12,220 nt of DNA from an uncultured Collinsella sp. (GTDB lineage: Bacteria; Actinomycetota; Coriobacteriia; Coriobacteriales; Coriobacteriaceae): positions 1-12,220 of the forward strand of contig URZN01000013.1 of NCBI GenBank assembly GCA_900552345.1. The letters run 5' to 3'. Shown piece by piece: positions 1 through 6,343 of this stretch. Each line of letters opens with the position of its first letter. The first letter of the stretch is position 1. The position numbers were made by a program, and so were the translations under genes. A model generated the notes under the pieces. The model saw only the letters and a list, made by a program, of their open reading frames with translations. It had not been told where the DNA came from and ran no database searches.

Positions 1-47
1 CTACACGCGTAAGATCGTCGGCAGCGTCAGATGTGTATAAGAGACAG
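1..47 (+). other. Illumina Nextera i5 adapter left in the assembly
   Basis: Bases 15-47 match the 33-base Nextera read-1 transposase adapter, and bases 29-47 are its 19-bp Tn5 mosaic end ending in GAGACAG. Bases 1-6 (CTACAC) are the end of the P5 primer, and bases 7-14 (GCGTAAGA) match the i5 index known as S517. The order P5 tail, index, adapter, mosaic end is exactly that of a library molecule, so this is synthetic sequence joined to a contig end and not a natural transposon end. Genomic sequence starts at 48. The match is from memory of the adapter sequence. Confidence 0.97.
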
Positions 48-280
48 ACCTCGTGGATCACGCCGTCGCCGCCGAGTGCGATAACCGTGCGGTATCCTTG
101 GGCTCGTGCGGCAAGTTCCTTGGCATGTCCCATTCGCTCGGTCAGCACCAGGTCAAACTGGGATGCGCGTGCAGTCATGTCCAAAAAGCGCTGCAGGCGC
201 TCAGCGACCTCGCGCGCCACACCTGACTGGGCGGCGGGGTTGGCGATGATGAGCGTGCGACCAAAATCAGTTGCGTGCAT
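48..280 (-). CDS. Diacylglycerol/lipid kinase family protein, N-terminal fragment
   Basis: This is the first 77 codons of a minus-strand gene that runs off the contig end into the adapter. The ATG (280-278) has a GGGAG ribosome binding site seven bases upstream. The fragment has the opening of the DAGK catalytic fold: a beta strand with IIANPAAQSG (residues 11-20), as in the nucleotide-binding NP motif of this family, then an amphipathic helix, and the GGDG motif (residues 70-73) followed by VIHE. The family (YegS, BmrU, DgkB types) phosphorylates diacylglycerol or related lipids at the cytoplasmic membrane face. The substrate-defining C-terminal domain is missing, so the exact member cannot be named. 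It lies 87 bases downstream of the CLC transporter gene on the same strand and may be cotranscribed with it. The truncation is technical, caused by the contig end, not a pseudogene. Confidence 0.85.
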
Positions 281-367
281 GGGGCGACTCCCGGCGTATG
301 ACGTGACAGTGCGGTCGCGCTCGGGTCGAATTGCCCCCGATTGTGGCTGCACGGCGAATACTTACGT

Positions 368-1789
368 CTACTCTATCAGGTCGTTGTGGCGCTCGATAGC
401 ATCCGCTACCGTACCGCCCTCATCCACAATAAGCGAACGGCGCTTGGGTGAGATGATGCGCTGGGCGGGGTACACGCCGCGGTGTCCGCCGGTTAGATAG
501 CTGATAAAGGCCACGATGACAAAGAACCCGGCGGCCGTGCCGTGGAACAGGTCGATGGCCATCATGCAGGTGGTGATGGGCACGTTGAGGCCGGCGCAGA
601 ACACGCCGAGCATGCCCAGCGCCGCCAGAAAGCTGGGGTCGATTCCGACGAGGCAACCGATCCAGCCGCCGAGCGCCGCACCGATGCCAAACAGGGGCGT
701 GACCTCGCCGCCTTGGAAGCCCGCGCCCAGGGTAAGCGCTGTGACGACGAGTTTGATGGCCGCATCGGCAAGGGTGGTGTTGCCGGCGAACCCGGCGCCC
801 GAGAGCCAGGTGGCAAGGCCGGCATACTTCCAGGCGTCGAGCATCGCGTAGGCCGCGAGCACCACGAGCGAGCCCACGAGTGCGCGAGCAAGGTAGTTGG
901 TGATAAAGCGGCCGTACAGGCTCTTGACGGTACGAACCGACCAGGCAAAGAGACGTGCGGTGAGACCAAAGATGATGGCGCTGATGACTACGATGACAAC
1001 CGTCCGTGGTGTCATGTTGGGAACGCCGGCGATAGCATTCGCCTCGTACTCGGTTCCCAAGGCAAGCGACGTAAAGTAGCCGGTAAACGAGGCGACCAGG
1101 CAGTAGATACCTGCGGTGTAGTCGATCTTGCCGATAAAGCACATCTCCATGCCAAAGAAAGCTCCGGCAAGGGGCGAACCGAATACGGCGCCAAAGGCCG
1201 ATGAGATGCCGGCGAGCATGAGGTCGTGGTGGTCATGCTTTTTGAGGTGGGCGAGGCTCGAGATGTTGCTGGCGATGGTGCCGCCAATCTGCACCGCGGC
1301 TCCCTCGCGACCGGCCGACCCGCCCGTTAGGTGCGTGAGCGTGGAGCAGACGAAGGTGAGAACGGCCATGCGCATATGGATAAGGCGTGTGCCCAGGGCG
1401 GAGTCGATGACCAGGTTGTTACCTCGTTTGGCGGCAAGGCCGTGGTTTTTGTACACCCATGCGGTGGCAACGCCCACAACGGGAAGCAACGCGTAAATCC
1501 ACACGTGGTGCTCGCGATAATCGGTCGCGATATTCAGCGAGGCCAAAAATGCCCAAGCGGCAACACCCATGGCGAGCGAGACGATGACGACGAGCGCGAG
1601 CAGTTTGGCGCTTGCAAACAGGTTGCGGGCGTTGCGGCGTGTGTCGGCGGCCAAGAGCTGCTCGGAGCGGGTGAGTTGACGCCTGCCGGCCATGATGACG
1701 TCGCTAAGGGAGAAAAAGCCGCCATCGTCGAGCGGCTGGGAATGATCTTGCGCTTCGTTTGCGCTTTCGGGTTTGTTGTTATGAGCCAT
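368..1789 (-). CDS. CLC-family anion/proton antiporter, possibly fluoride type
   Basis: A 473-residue multi-pass membrane protein of the CLC family, which exchanges or conducts anions across the cytoplasmic membrane. Visible motifs are GREG at residues 160-163 with the external gating glutamate E162, SPLAGAFFGMEM (205-216) with E215 where the internal proton glutamate of ClC-ec1 sits, and GGEVTP (360-365) in the region of the second filter loop. The usual GSGIP chloride-filter motif is absent; its place is taken by RGNNLV (122-127). GNN together with GREGxxVQ and GGEVTPLF recalls the CLC-F fluoride/proton antiporters, but that is from memory of the family. The N-terminal 55 residues are hydrophilic. 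I chose the ATG at 1789 because AGAGGA lies just upstream; an ATG nine codons further upstream (1816) has no good site. There are no CBS domains. Confidence 0.9.
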   Translation of the reverse strand: MAHNNKPESANEAQDHSQPLDDGGFFSLSDVIMAGRRQLTRSEQLLAADTRRNARNLFASAKLLALVVIVSLAMGVAAWAFLASLNIATDYREHHVWIYALLPVVGVATAWVYKNHGLAAKRGNNLVIDSALGTRLIHMRMAVLTFVCSTLTHLTGGSAGREGAAVQIGGTIASNISSLAHLKKHDHHDLMLAGISSAFGAVFGSPLAGAFFGMEMCFIGKIDYTAGIYCLVASFTGYFTSLALGTEYEANAIAGVPNMTPRTVVIVVISAIIFGLTARLFAWSVRTVKSLYGRFITNYLARALVGSLVVLAAYAMLDAWKYAGLATWLSGAGFAGNTTLADAAIKLVVTALTLGAGFQGGEVTPLFGIGAALGGWIGCLVGIDPSFLAALGMLGVFCAGLNVPITTCMMAIDLFHGTAAGFFVIVAFISYLTGGHRGVYPAQRIISPKRRSLIVDEGGTVADAIERHNDLIE

Positions 1790-1818
1790 ATATTCCTCTT
1801 TTAGGTTGCAACGCAAGC

Positions 1819-1824
1819 ATTATA
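1819..1824 (-). promoter_or_regulatory. -10 box of the CLC gene promoter
   Basis: A perfect TATAAT on the minus strand lies 30 bases before the chosen start codon, which would give a 5' leader of about 22 bases. No convincing -35 hexamer is seen at 16-18 bases spacing. The leader is too short to hold a fluoride riboswitch. Confidence 0.5.
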
Positions 1825-1936
1825 AAACGCGGCAAGCGCGACGAGCCGGTGGGTTGGTTTCCATTCTGTTTCGCGGCTTGCGGCCGACAGGTGTATTTGC
1901 GGGTACAGGCCAAATCGCGGTCGCGCGTCGGGGGAT

Positions 1937-1942
1937 TATACT
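1937..1942 (+). promoter_or_regulatory. Candidate -10 box for moeA-mog
   Basis: TATACT (5 of 6 to TATAAT) lies 58 bases before the moeA start in the divergent intergenic region. No matching -35 is apparent, so it may need an activator or may be wrong. No operator-like inverted repeat resembling the pair before modA is seen here. Confidence 0.35.
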
Positions 1943-2000
1943 GAGACAAGCATAAAGAATCGGCGTCCCTGTTGTGCGCCGTGGCATTAAAGAGGTGCAT

Positions 2001-3263
2001 ATGGCAGAGAAACTCATTCCGCTGGAGGACGCGCAGTCGATCGTTCTGTCGCACGTTGCTCCGACCGATCTCGTCGAGATTCCCGTGTGGCAGGCCGCCG
2101 GTCTTCCCTTGGCCGAGGACGCGGTGGCCGATATCGACATCTCGCCGTTTGCCAACAGCGCTATGGACGGATATGCCGTGCGCTCGGCGGACTTGGCGCA
2201 GGCGTCTGGTGAGACGCCGGTGACGCTCGACGTTATCGGACACGAGGCAGCGGGCCATGTCTTTGAGGGCGTGGTCGGCACGGGCGAGACCGTCCGCATC
2301 ATGACGGGCGCGCCGGTGCCCGAGGGTGCTGACGCCGTAGTGAAATACGAGATCGTCGACGTGCTTGACGGCGATGGCAACGAGGGCTCGCACGTTCGCT
2401 TCTCGGCGCCGGCCAAGGTAGGGGAGAACGTTCGCTCTGCCGCCGAGGAGGCCCATGCCGGCGATGCTGTGATGCGCGCCGGCGAGGTCGTGGCTCCGGC
2501 GGGCGCGGGTCTGCTGGCAAGCGCCGGATACGCGAGCGTGAAGGTGCACGCTGCCCCGCGTGTGGGCATCATCTCGCTGGGCACGGAACTGGTCGCACCG
2601 AGTAACGTGCCGGCGCGCGGGCAGATTCGCGACTCCAACTCCTCGGCGTTGATGGCCGAGGCGCTCGATGCAGGAGCCGAGCCGGTGTTCTTTGGCATTG
2701 CGCTCGACGATGAGCAGGCGATTGCCGAACTGGTGCATCGCGCCGTGCAGGAGTGCGATTTTGTCATTACGAGCGGTGGCGCCTCGGCGGGCGATTACGA
2801 CTACGTGACGGCGCTCGTCCGGCGCGAGGGCGAGGTGCTGTTTGACCGCATTTCGATGCGTCCGGGCAAGGCCATCACGTTTGGCTTGCTCGGGGGTAAG
2901 CCCTACCTGGGGCTTTCAGGCAATCCGGCCGCGGCGTATGTGGGCTTTGAGATGCTCGCGCGCCCGGCGATTCGCAAGATGCGTGGTTTTGCCGAGGGGG
3001 CGCGCCCCGTGCAGCGAGCGGTTCTTACCCACGGTGTGAAAAAGCGCCAGGACCGACGCTTCTTCGATCGCGCCACGGTTTTGCGCGACCCCGAGACCGA
3101 TGAGCTGCTGGTGACCGAGGCCAAGACGCAGAATTCGGCGCTGCTCGGCACGATGCAGCGTGCCAACTGTCTGCTGCGTATTGACGAAGGGCCGTGTGAG
3201 CTCAAGGCAGGCGACGTCGTGGATGTCGTGCGTGTCGACCTGCCCGAGGGAACGGTGTTGTAG
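2001..3263 (+). CDS. moeA: Molybdopterin molybdenumtransferase MoeA
   Basis: MoeA catalyses the last general step of molybdenum cofactor synthesis in the cytoplasm, inserting molybdate into adenylylated molybdopterin. At 420 residues it has the usual family length (E. coli MoeA is 411). Motifs in order: SAMDGYAVRSADL (53-65), MTGAPVPEGADAVV (101-114), SLGTEL (192-197) with IRDSNS (209-214), TSGGASAGDYDYV (257-269) of the MogA-like domain, MRPGKAITFG (286-295), LSGNPAAA (305-312), and a C-terminal beta domain. The usual PGKP reads PGKA and the usual LPGNP reads LSGNP, mild changes at the substrate pocket. I chose the ATG at 2001 with AGAGGTG upstream; an in-frame GTG at 1974 is possible but poorly supported. 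Its stop lies inside the ribosome binding site of mog, so the two are translationally coupled. MoeA paralogues can be tungsten-directed, and sequence alone does not separate them. Confidence 0.95.
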   Translation: MAEKLIPLEDAQSIVLSHVAPTDLVEIPVWQAAGLPLAEDAVADIDISPFANSAMDGYAVRSADLAQASGETPVTLDVIGHEAAGHVFEGVVGTGETVRIMTGAPVPEGADAVVKYEIVDVLDGDGNEGSHVRFSAPAKVGENVRSAAEEAHAGDAVMRAGEVVAPAGAGLLASAGYASVKVHAAPRVGIISLGTELVAPSNVPARGQIRDSNSSALMAEALDAGAEPVFFGIALDDEQAIAELVHRAVQECDFVITSGGASAGDYDYVTALVRREGEVLFDRISMRPGKAITFGLLGGKPYLGLSGNPAAAYVGFEMLARPAIRKMRGFAEGARPVQRAVLTHGVKKRQDRRFFDRATVLRDPETDELLVTEAKTQNSALLGTMQRANCLLRIDEGPCELKAGDVVDVVRVDLPEGTVL

Positions 3264-3273
3264 GAGGAATGCT

Positions 3274-3753
3274 ATGGAGCTGAAGATTTCGATTGTGACG
3301 TGCTCGGATACGCGCGATCTTGCCCAGGACGAGGCTGGAGCTGCACTCGAGGAACTTATCGAGGCGCAGGGCTGGACGGTCGCCTCACATGTGGTCGTGC
3401 GCGATGACGTCAGCGAGATTGGTGATGCCATTGTGGAAGCCGCCGATGAGTGCCACGCCAATGTCGTGCTCACCTGCGGCGGCACGGGGCTTTCGATGCG
3501 CGATGTGACGCCCGAGGCGACGCGTGCCGTCTGCGACCGCGATGTGCCGGGTATTGCAGAGGCAATTCGTGCGTACTCGATGACCAAGACGCGCCGCGCT
3601 ATGCTCTCGCGTGCTATTTGCATGCAACGAGGTCATACACTTGTCGTAAACTTTCCCGGTTCCACGAAGGCCGCCCGCGAAAGCTGGGAGGCCATAGCGG
3701 ACCAGCTGGAGCACGCGGCTCAGATGACAGCGGGCGGCGGACATACCAACTAA
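3274..3753 (+). CDS. mog: Molybdopterin adenylyltransferase (MogA/MoaB family)
   Basis: A 159-residue cytoplasmic protein of the MogA/MoaB fold, which adenylylates molybdopterin with ATP to make the activated intermediate used by MoeA. Motifs: TCGGTGLSMRDVTPEAT (residues 67-83), carrying the GGTG and RDxTPE signatures of the molybdopterin-binding loop; VPGIAEAIRAYSM (91-103); and VVNFPGSTKAARESW (124-138), the form of the family's LPGSPKA motif with a phenylalanine and a threonine substituted. The start at 3274 follows TAGGAGGAA, whose TAG is the moeA stop; an ATG at 3269 is out of frame. Coupling to moeA makes sense, since MogA and MoeA act consecutively. Whether it is MogA or MoaB by orthology cannot be settled by eye; the activity is expected to be the same. 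Transcription probably ends at the hairpin just downstream. Confidence 0.93.
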   Translation: MELKISIVTCSDTRDLAQDEAGAALEELIEAQGWTVASHVVVRDDVSEIGDAIVEAADECHANVVLTCGGTGLSMRDVTPEATRAVCDRDVPGIAEAIRAYSMTKTRRAMLSRAICMQRGHTLVVNFPGSTKAARESWEAIADQLEHAAQMTAGGGHTN

Positions 3754-3767
3754 GCTATTTACCTGCG

Positions 3768-3803
3768 GTGGGGCGACCTTATCGGTCGCTCCGCTTTTGT
3801 TTT
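3768..3803 (+). terminator. Intrinsic terminator after mog
   Basis: An 11-bp stem (3768-3778 with 3784-3794, including two G-T pairs) closes a five-base loop and is followed by TTTTGTTTT. It lies 15 bases after the mog stop and separates moeA-mog from the modABC transcript. Confidence 0.88.
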
Positions 3804-3843
3804 CCGCCGAATCGACGCCGAGGTGTACGGTAACTCGAAACTA

Positions 3844-3861
3844 TATTCTCTGGCGAGAATA
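3844..3861. promoter_or_regulatory. Upstream palindromic operator candidate of modABC
   Basis: TATTCTC-TGGC-GAGAATA is a perfect inverted repeat with 7-bp arms and a 4-bp spacer. It has the same architecture and shares TAnTCT with a second palindrome 49 bases downstream that covers the modA -10 box. The GAGAA arm also pairs with a following TTCTC (GAGAA-TAAT-TTCTC, 3855-3868), and GCGAGAATAAT is nearly mirrored by ATTATTCGC just after, so the element may extend to about 3884. It does not look like the E. coli ModE site, which has TATA-rich half sites. The regulator is not in the window. Confidence 0.55.
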
Positions 3862-3890
3862 ATTTCTCACTAACATTATTCGCGCAAAAG

Positions 3891-3896
3891 TATAAT
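3891..3896 (+). promoter_or_regulatory. -10 box of the modABC promoter
   Basis: A perfect TATAAT lies 61 bases before the modA start. No recognisable -35 is present at normal spacing; that interval is filled by inverted-repeat sequence, suggesting activator dependence or repressor occupancy. The expected transcript start near 3903 falls inside the second palindrome. The leader contains a small hairpin (GCCCG 3913-3917 with CGGGC 3930-3934) and the AAAGGG ribosome binding site. Confidence 0.6.
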
Positions 3897-3910
3897 CTGA
3901 TTGCAGATTA
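3893..3910. promoter_or_regulatory. Operator candidate over the modABC -10 box and start point
   Basis: TAATCTG-ATTG-CAGATTA is a perfect inverted repeat with 7-bp arms and a 4-bp spacer. It overlaps the last four bases of the TATAAT and the likely transcription start, the classic place for a repressor. Compared with the palindrome at 3844-3861 it follows the pattern TA(A/T)TCT(C/G)-N4-(C/G)AGA(A/T)TA. Confidence 0.6.
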
Positions 3911-3956
3911 AAGCCCGCGGTGGGGTACCCGGGCACAAGGTCCGAAAGGGTTGAAT

Positions 3957-4829
3957 ATGTTCGATATGGTTTCTCGTCGCGGATTCGTCTCGCTTTCTGC
4001 TGTCGCCGCTGCCGGCCTTGGTCTTGCTGGCTGCTCGGGCAGCAAGACGTCCGAGCCGGCCGGATCCGATGCCGGTTCTGCTAAGGCATCTTCCAAGAAG
4101 GCTGTCGAGCTGCAGGTCTTTGCCGCCAACTCGCTCGAGAAGGCTCTGCCCGAGGTTCAGGAGCTCTACACAGAGCAGACCGGCACCACGTTTGCAGACA
4201 CGCAGTTTAAGGCCTCCGGCGACCTTGTCGAGGAGATGCGCGCCGGTGCCGCTGTCGACGTGCTCATCACAGCCTCCAAGGGCACCATGGACGACGCCGA
4301 AGCCGCCGAGCTCGTCGACGTCGATACGCGTGAGGACATGTTCGTCAACGACCTCGTGATCATTCGCGCCGAGGGCTCCGACACCAAGGTCGAGGCCATC
4401 GCCGACGTCGCGAATCTGGACGGCAAGATCGCCATTGGCGATGCCAAGACCGTCCCCGCCGGCAAGTACGCCAACCAGGCGCTGGCTTCCGTGGGGCTCT
4501 ATACCGGTACCGAGGGCGACGACGGCGAGTATGCTCCCGAGATCGCCGACAAGGTCGCACTGGCCGATAAGGTGGGCACCGCCGCCGCCTATGTCTCTAC
4601 GGGCGACTGCGTAGCCGGTTTTGTCTACAGCTCCGATATCTTCCGCTACGACGGCATCGAGGAGGCCTTCGTGTGCCCCGAGGATTCGCACAAGCCCATC
4701 GTGTACCCGGGTGCCGTTGCCGAGAGCTCCGAGCATGCCGACGAAGCCAAGGCGTTCATCGACTTTTGCCTGTCCAACAAGAAGGCCCAGAAGATTTGGG
4801 CTAAATACGGCTTTGAGCTTTCCGCGTAG
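3957..4829 (+). CDS. modA: Molybdate ABC transporter substrate-binding lipoprotein ModA
   Basis: A 290-residue extracytoplasmic protein that captures molybdate (or tungstate) and delivers it to ModB. The N terminus has SRRGFVSL (residues 6-13), close to the Tat twin-arginine motif, then a hydrophobic stretch and the lipobox LAGC with the lipidated cysteine at 26, so it is probably a Tat-exported lipoprotein tethered to the outer face of the membrane. A Ser/Ala/Lys-rich linker (27-47) precedes the domain. Family motifs are AANSLEKALP (56-65), where ModA proteins have the oxyanion-binding serine, KASGDL, VDVLITAS, and PAGKYANQA near the middle. I chose ATG 3957 because AAAGGG lies six bases upstream; an in-frame TTG at 3951 overlaps that site's spacing and an ATG at 3966 is less well placed. 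Length fits the family. The anion preferred cannot be told by eye. Confidence 0.93.
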   Translation: MFDMVSRRGFVSLSAVAAAGLGLAGCSGSKTSEPAGSDAGSAKASSKKAVELQVFAANSLEKALPEVQELYTEQTGTTFADTQFKASGDLVEEMRAGAAVDVLITASKGTMDDAEAAELVDVDTREDMFVNDLVIIRAEGSDTKVEAIADVANLDGKIAIGDAKTVPAGKYANQALASVGLYTGTEGDDGEYAPEIADKVALADKVGTAAAYVSTGDCVAGFVYSSDIFRYDGIEEAFVCPEDSHKPIVYPGAVAESSEHADEAKAFIDFCLSNKKAQKIWAKYGFELSA

Positions 4830-4897
4830 TGCGGCTTGGCGCGATAATTCCATCGTTTTGTGTTTCACTCCGTCCTTGTATTCGCTTGGAGCTTTTC

Positions 4898-6340
4898 GTG
4901 CTTAATAGATTCCGCATGCTTGTCGCCTGTGCTTTGATCTTCGCGCTTTGCTGGGTGCCGGGATTTGCGTTTGCTGGGGACGCTGAGGACGGGACCCAGG
5001 TTACTGCGACCGCTCATGGGCTTTCCTATGGGATCGAGGGTTTTGAGCGGTTGGCCAAGGGGACCGCTCGTGCCATGGAGGGCCAGCCTGAGGGCTACCG
5101 GTTTCCCGTTGACGAGGACGTGGACCTTGTAGTGGCGCCTGCTGCCGATCGCGTTATGGTGTGGATATCGCCCAAGGCGGTCGAGAAGTATGGATTGGAT
5201 CCGCAGGATAACGAGTGCGTATCGGGTCTCAAGGCCCTCGTCTGTGAGCTCGACAGCGCAAACTGCATGGGAGGTGCGCAGCTGGGGGACGTGGATCTTC
5301 CTTGGTATGTCACGGCGGAAACAACGTTTGATGCCGGCGGGTATACCTATGGCTTTGACGAGCGCGGTGCGGATGGGGACCGCTATGTGGTGATCGCATC
5401 AGCCTCGGGTGATGCCAAGGGCGGCGCGCGTTGGCTTGATAGCGCTCGAATGGTAGAAGCATCGTCTGTCGTGTTGCGGGATGAGCAGGGCCCCTTGACC
5501 TCTCTGGCCTTCTTTTTGGGCGACATCGACTATCGCCCGCTTTGGGTGTCCATTAAAACGAGCGGCCTTGCCCTGCTGATCTCCTTTGCGCTGGGCCTGT
5601 TCGCCGCGTGGAAGACTATGGGTACCTCGAGCCGCATCAAGGGCCTGCTCGATTCGGTCTTTACGATTCCTATGGTGCTGCCGCCCACGGTCTGCGGCTT
5701 TCTGCTCCTCATGCTGTTTGGCCGCTCGACCGGGGTGGGCCAGTGGCTTATCGCGCACGGCGTCTCGATCGTCTTTACGTGGCCGGCGGCGGTGATCTCT
5801 GCCGTGGTGGTGTCGTTCCCACTCGTCTATCGTACGGCGCTCGGTGCCTTCGAGAGCCTCGACACGCAGATGCTCGACGCCGCGCGAACCCTGGGCTGGT
5901 CCGAGCGTCGCATCTTTACCAAGCTTATGATGCCCCTTGGGTGGCCTTCTATTGCCGCCGGTACGGTCCTCGCCTTTGCCCGCGCCATGGGAGAGTTCGG
6001 CTGCACGCTGTTCTTTGCGGGCAACTATGCCGGCATTACGCAGACCATTCCCATCGCCATCTACTTTGAGTGGATGGGCGGCAACACGTCGGTGGCGCTC
6101 TTTTGGGTCGTTGTCGTAATCGTGTTCAGTTTCCTGGTCATTCTGTTCATCAATATGTACACGGCGCATTCGCAAAAGTACCGCGAGCGCGGCCTGTCCC
6201 GCGCGGAGCGCAAGCAGGCCAAGCAGCTGGGCGGCCAGACCGATTCGCTCGACCCAGTCGGTGGCGATGCGCTGCGTATCGATCGCGAGGCGTTGGCCGA
6301 GCTCATGCGCGATGATGCCGCTTTGCAGGGAGGTCGATAG
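4898..6340 (+). CDS. modB: Molybdate ABC transporter permease ModB with extra N-terminal secreted domain
   Basis: A 480-residue protein; ordinary ModB proteins are about 220-270 residues. Residues 1-26 form a signal peptide (NRFR, hydrophobic core, AFA). Residues 27-212 form a soluble extracytoplasmic region with no family I recognise, containing three cysteines (107, 116, 123). From about 217 comes a normal permease: membrane segments near 221-240, 255-275, 288-310, 350-370 and 399-420, with the EAA loop DAARTLGWSERRIF (327-340) and the ModB-typical FARAMGEFG (360-368), which docks on ModC. A 60-residue charged cytoplasmic tail follows. I chose GTG 4898 (GGAG six bases upstream); an in-frame GTG at 4829 overlaps the modA stop and an ATG lies at 4916. 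Glycine codons in the extra domain's start are mostly GGG, unlike the GGC-rich permease part. The modC start is three bases past its stop. Confidence 0.92.
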   Translation: MLNRFRMLVACALIFALCWVPGFAFAGDAEDGTQVTATAHGLSYGIEGFERLAKGTARAMEGQPEGYRFPVDEDVDLVVAPAADRVMVWISPKAVEKYGLDPQDNECVSGLKALVCELDSANCMGGAQLGDVDLPWYVTAETTFDAGGYTYGFDERGADGDRYVVIASASGDAKGGARWLDSARMVEASSVVLRDEQGPLTSLAFFLGDIDYRPLWVSIKTSGLALLISFALGLFAAWKTMGTSSRIKGLLDSVFTIPMVLPPTVCGFLLLMLFGRSTGVGQWLIAHGVSIVFTWPAAVISAVVVSFPLVYRTALGAFESLDTQMLDAARTLGWSERRIFTKLMMPLGWPSIAAGTVLAFARAMGEFGCTLFFAGNYAGITQTIPIAIYFEWMGGNTSVALFWVVVVIVFSFLVILFINMYTAHSQKYRERGLSRAERKQAKQLGGQTDSLDPVGGDALRIDREALAELMRDDAALQGGR

Positions 6341-6343
6341 GCC

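Noticed and set aside
1790..1960. Fluoride riboswitch before the CLC gene
   Set aside because: I looked because of the CLC-F-like motifs. No riboswitch core pattern was seen, and the -10 box leaves a leader of only about 22 bases.
3844..3910. ModE binding site
   Set aside because: The palindromes are TAnTCT/AGAnTA type with a 4-base spacer and lack the TATA-rich half sites of E. coli ModE targets.
4916..5150. Foreign origin of the ModB extra domain from its GGG-rich codons
   Set aside because: A similar GGG bias appears at the start of the activator gene, so it may reflect selection at gene starts. It is not sufficient evidence of transfer.
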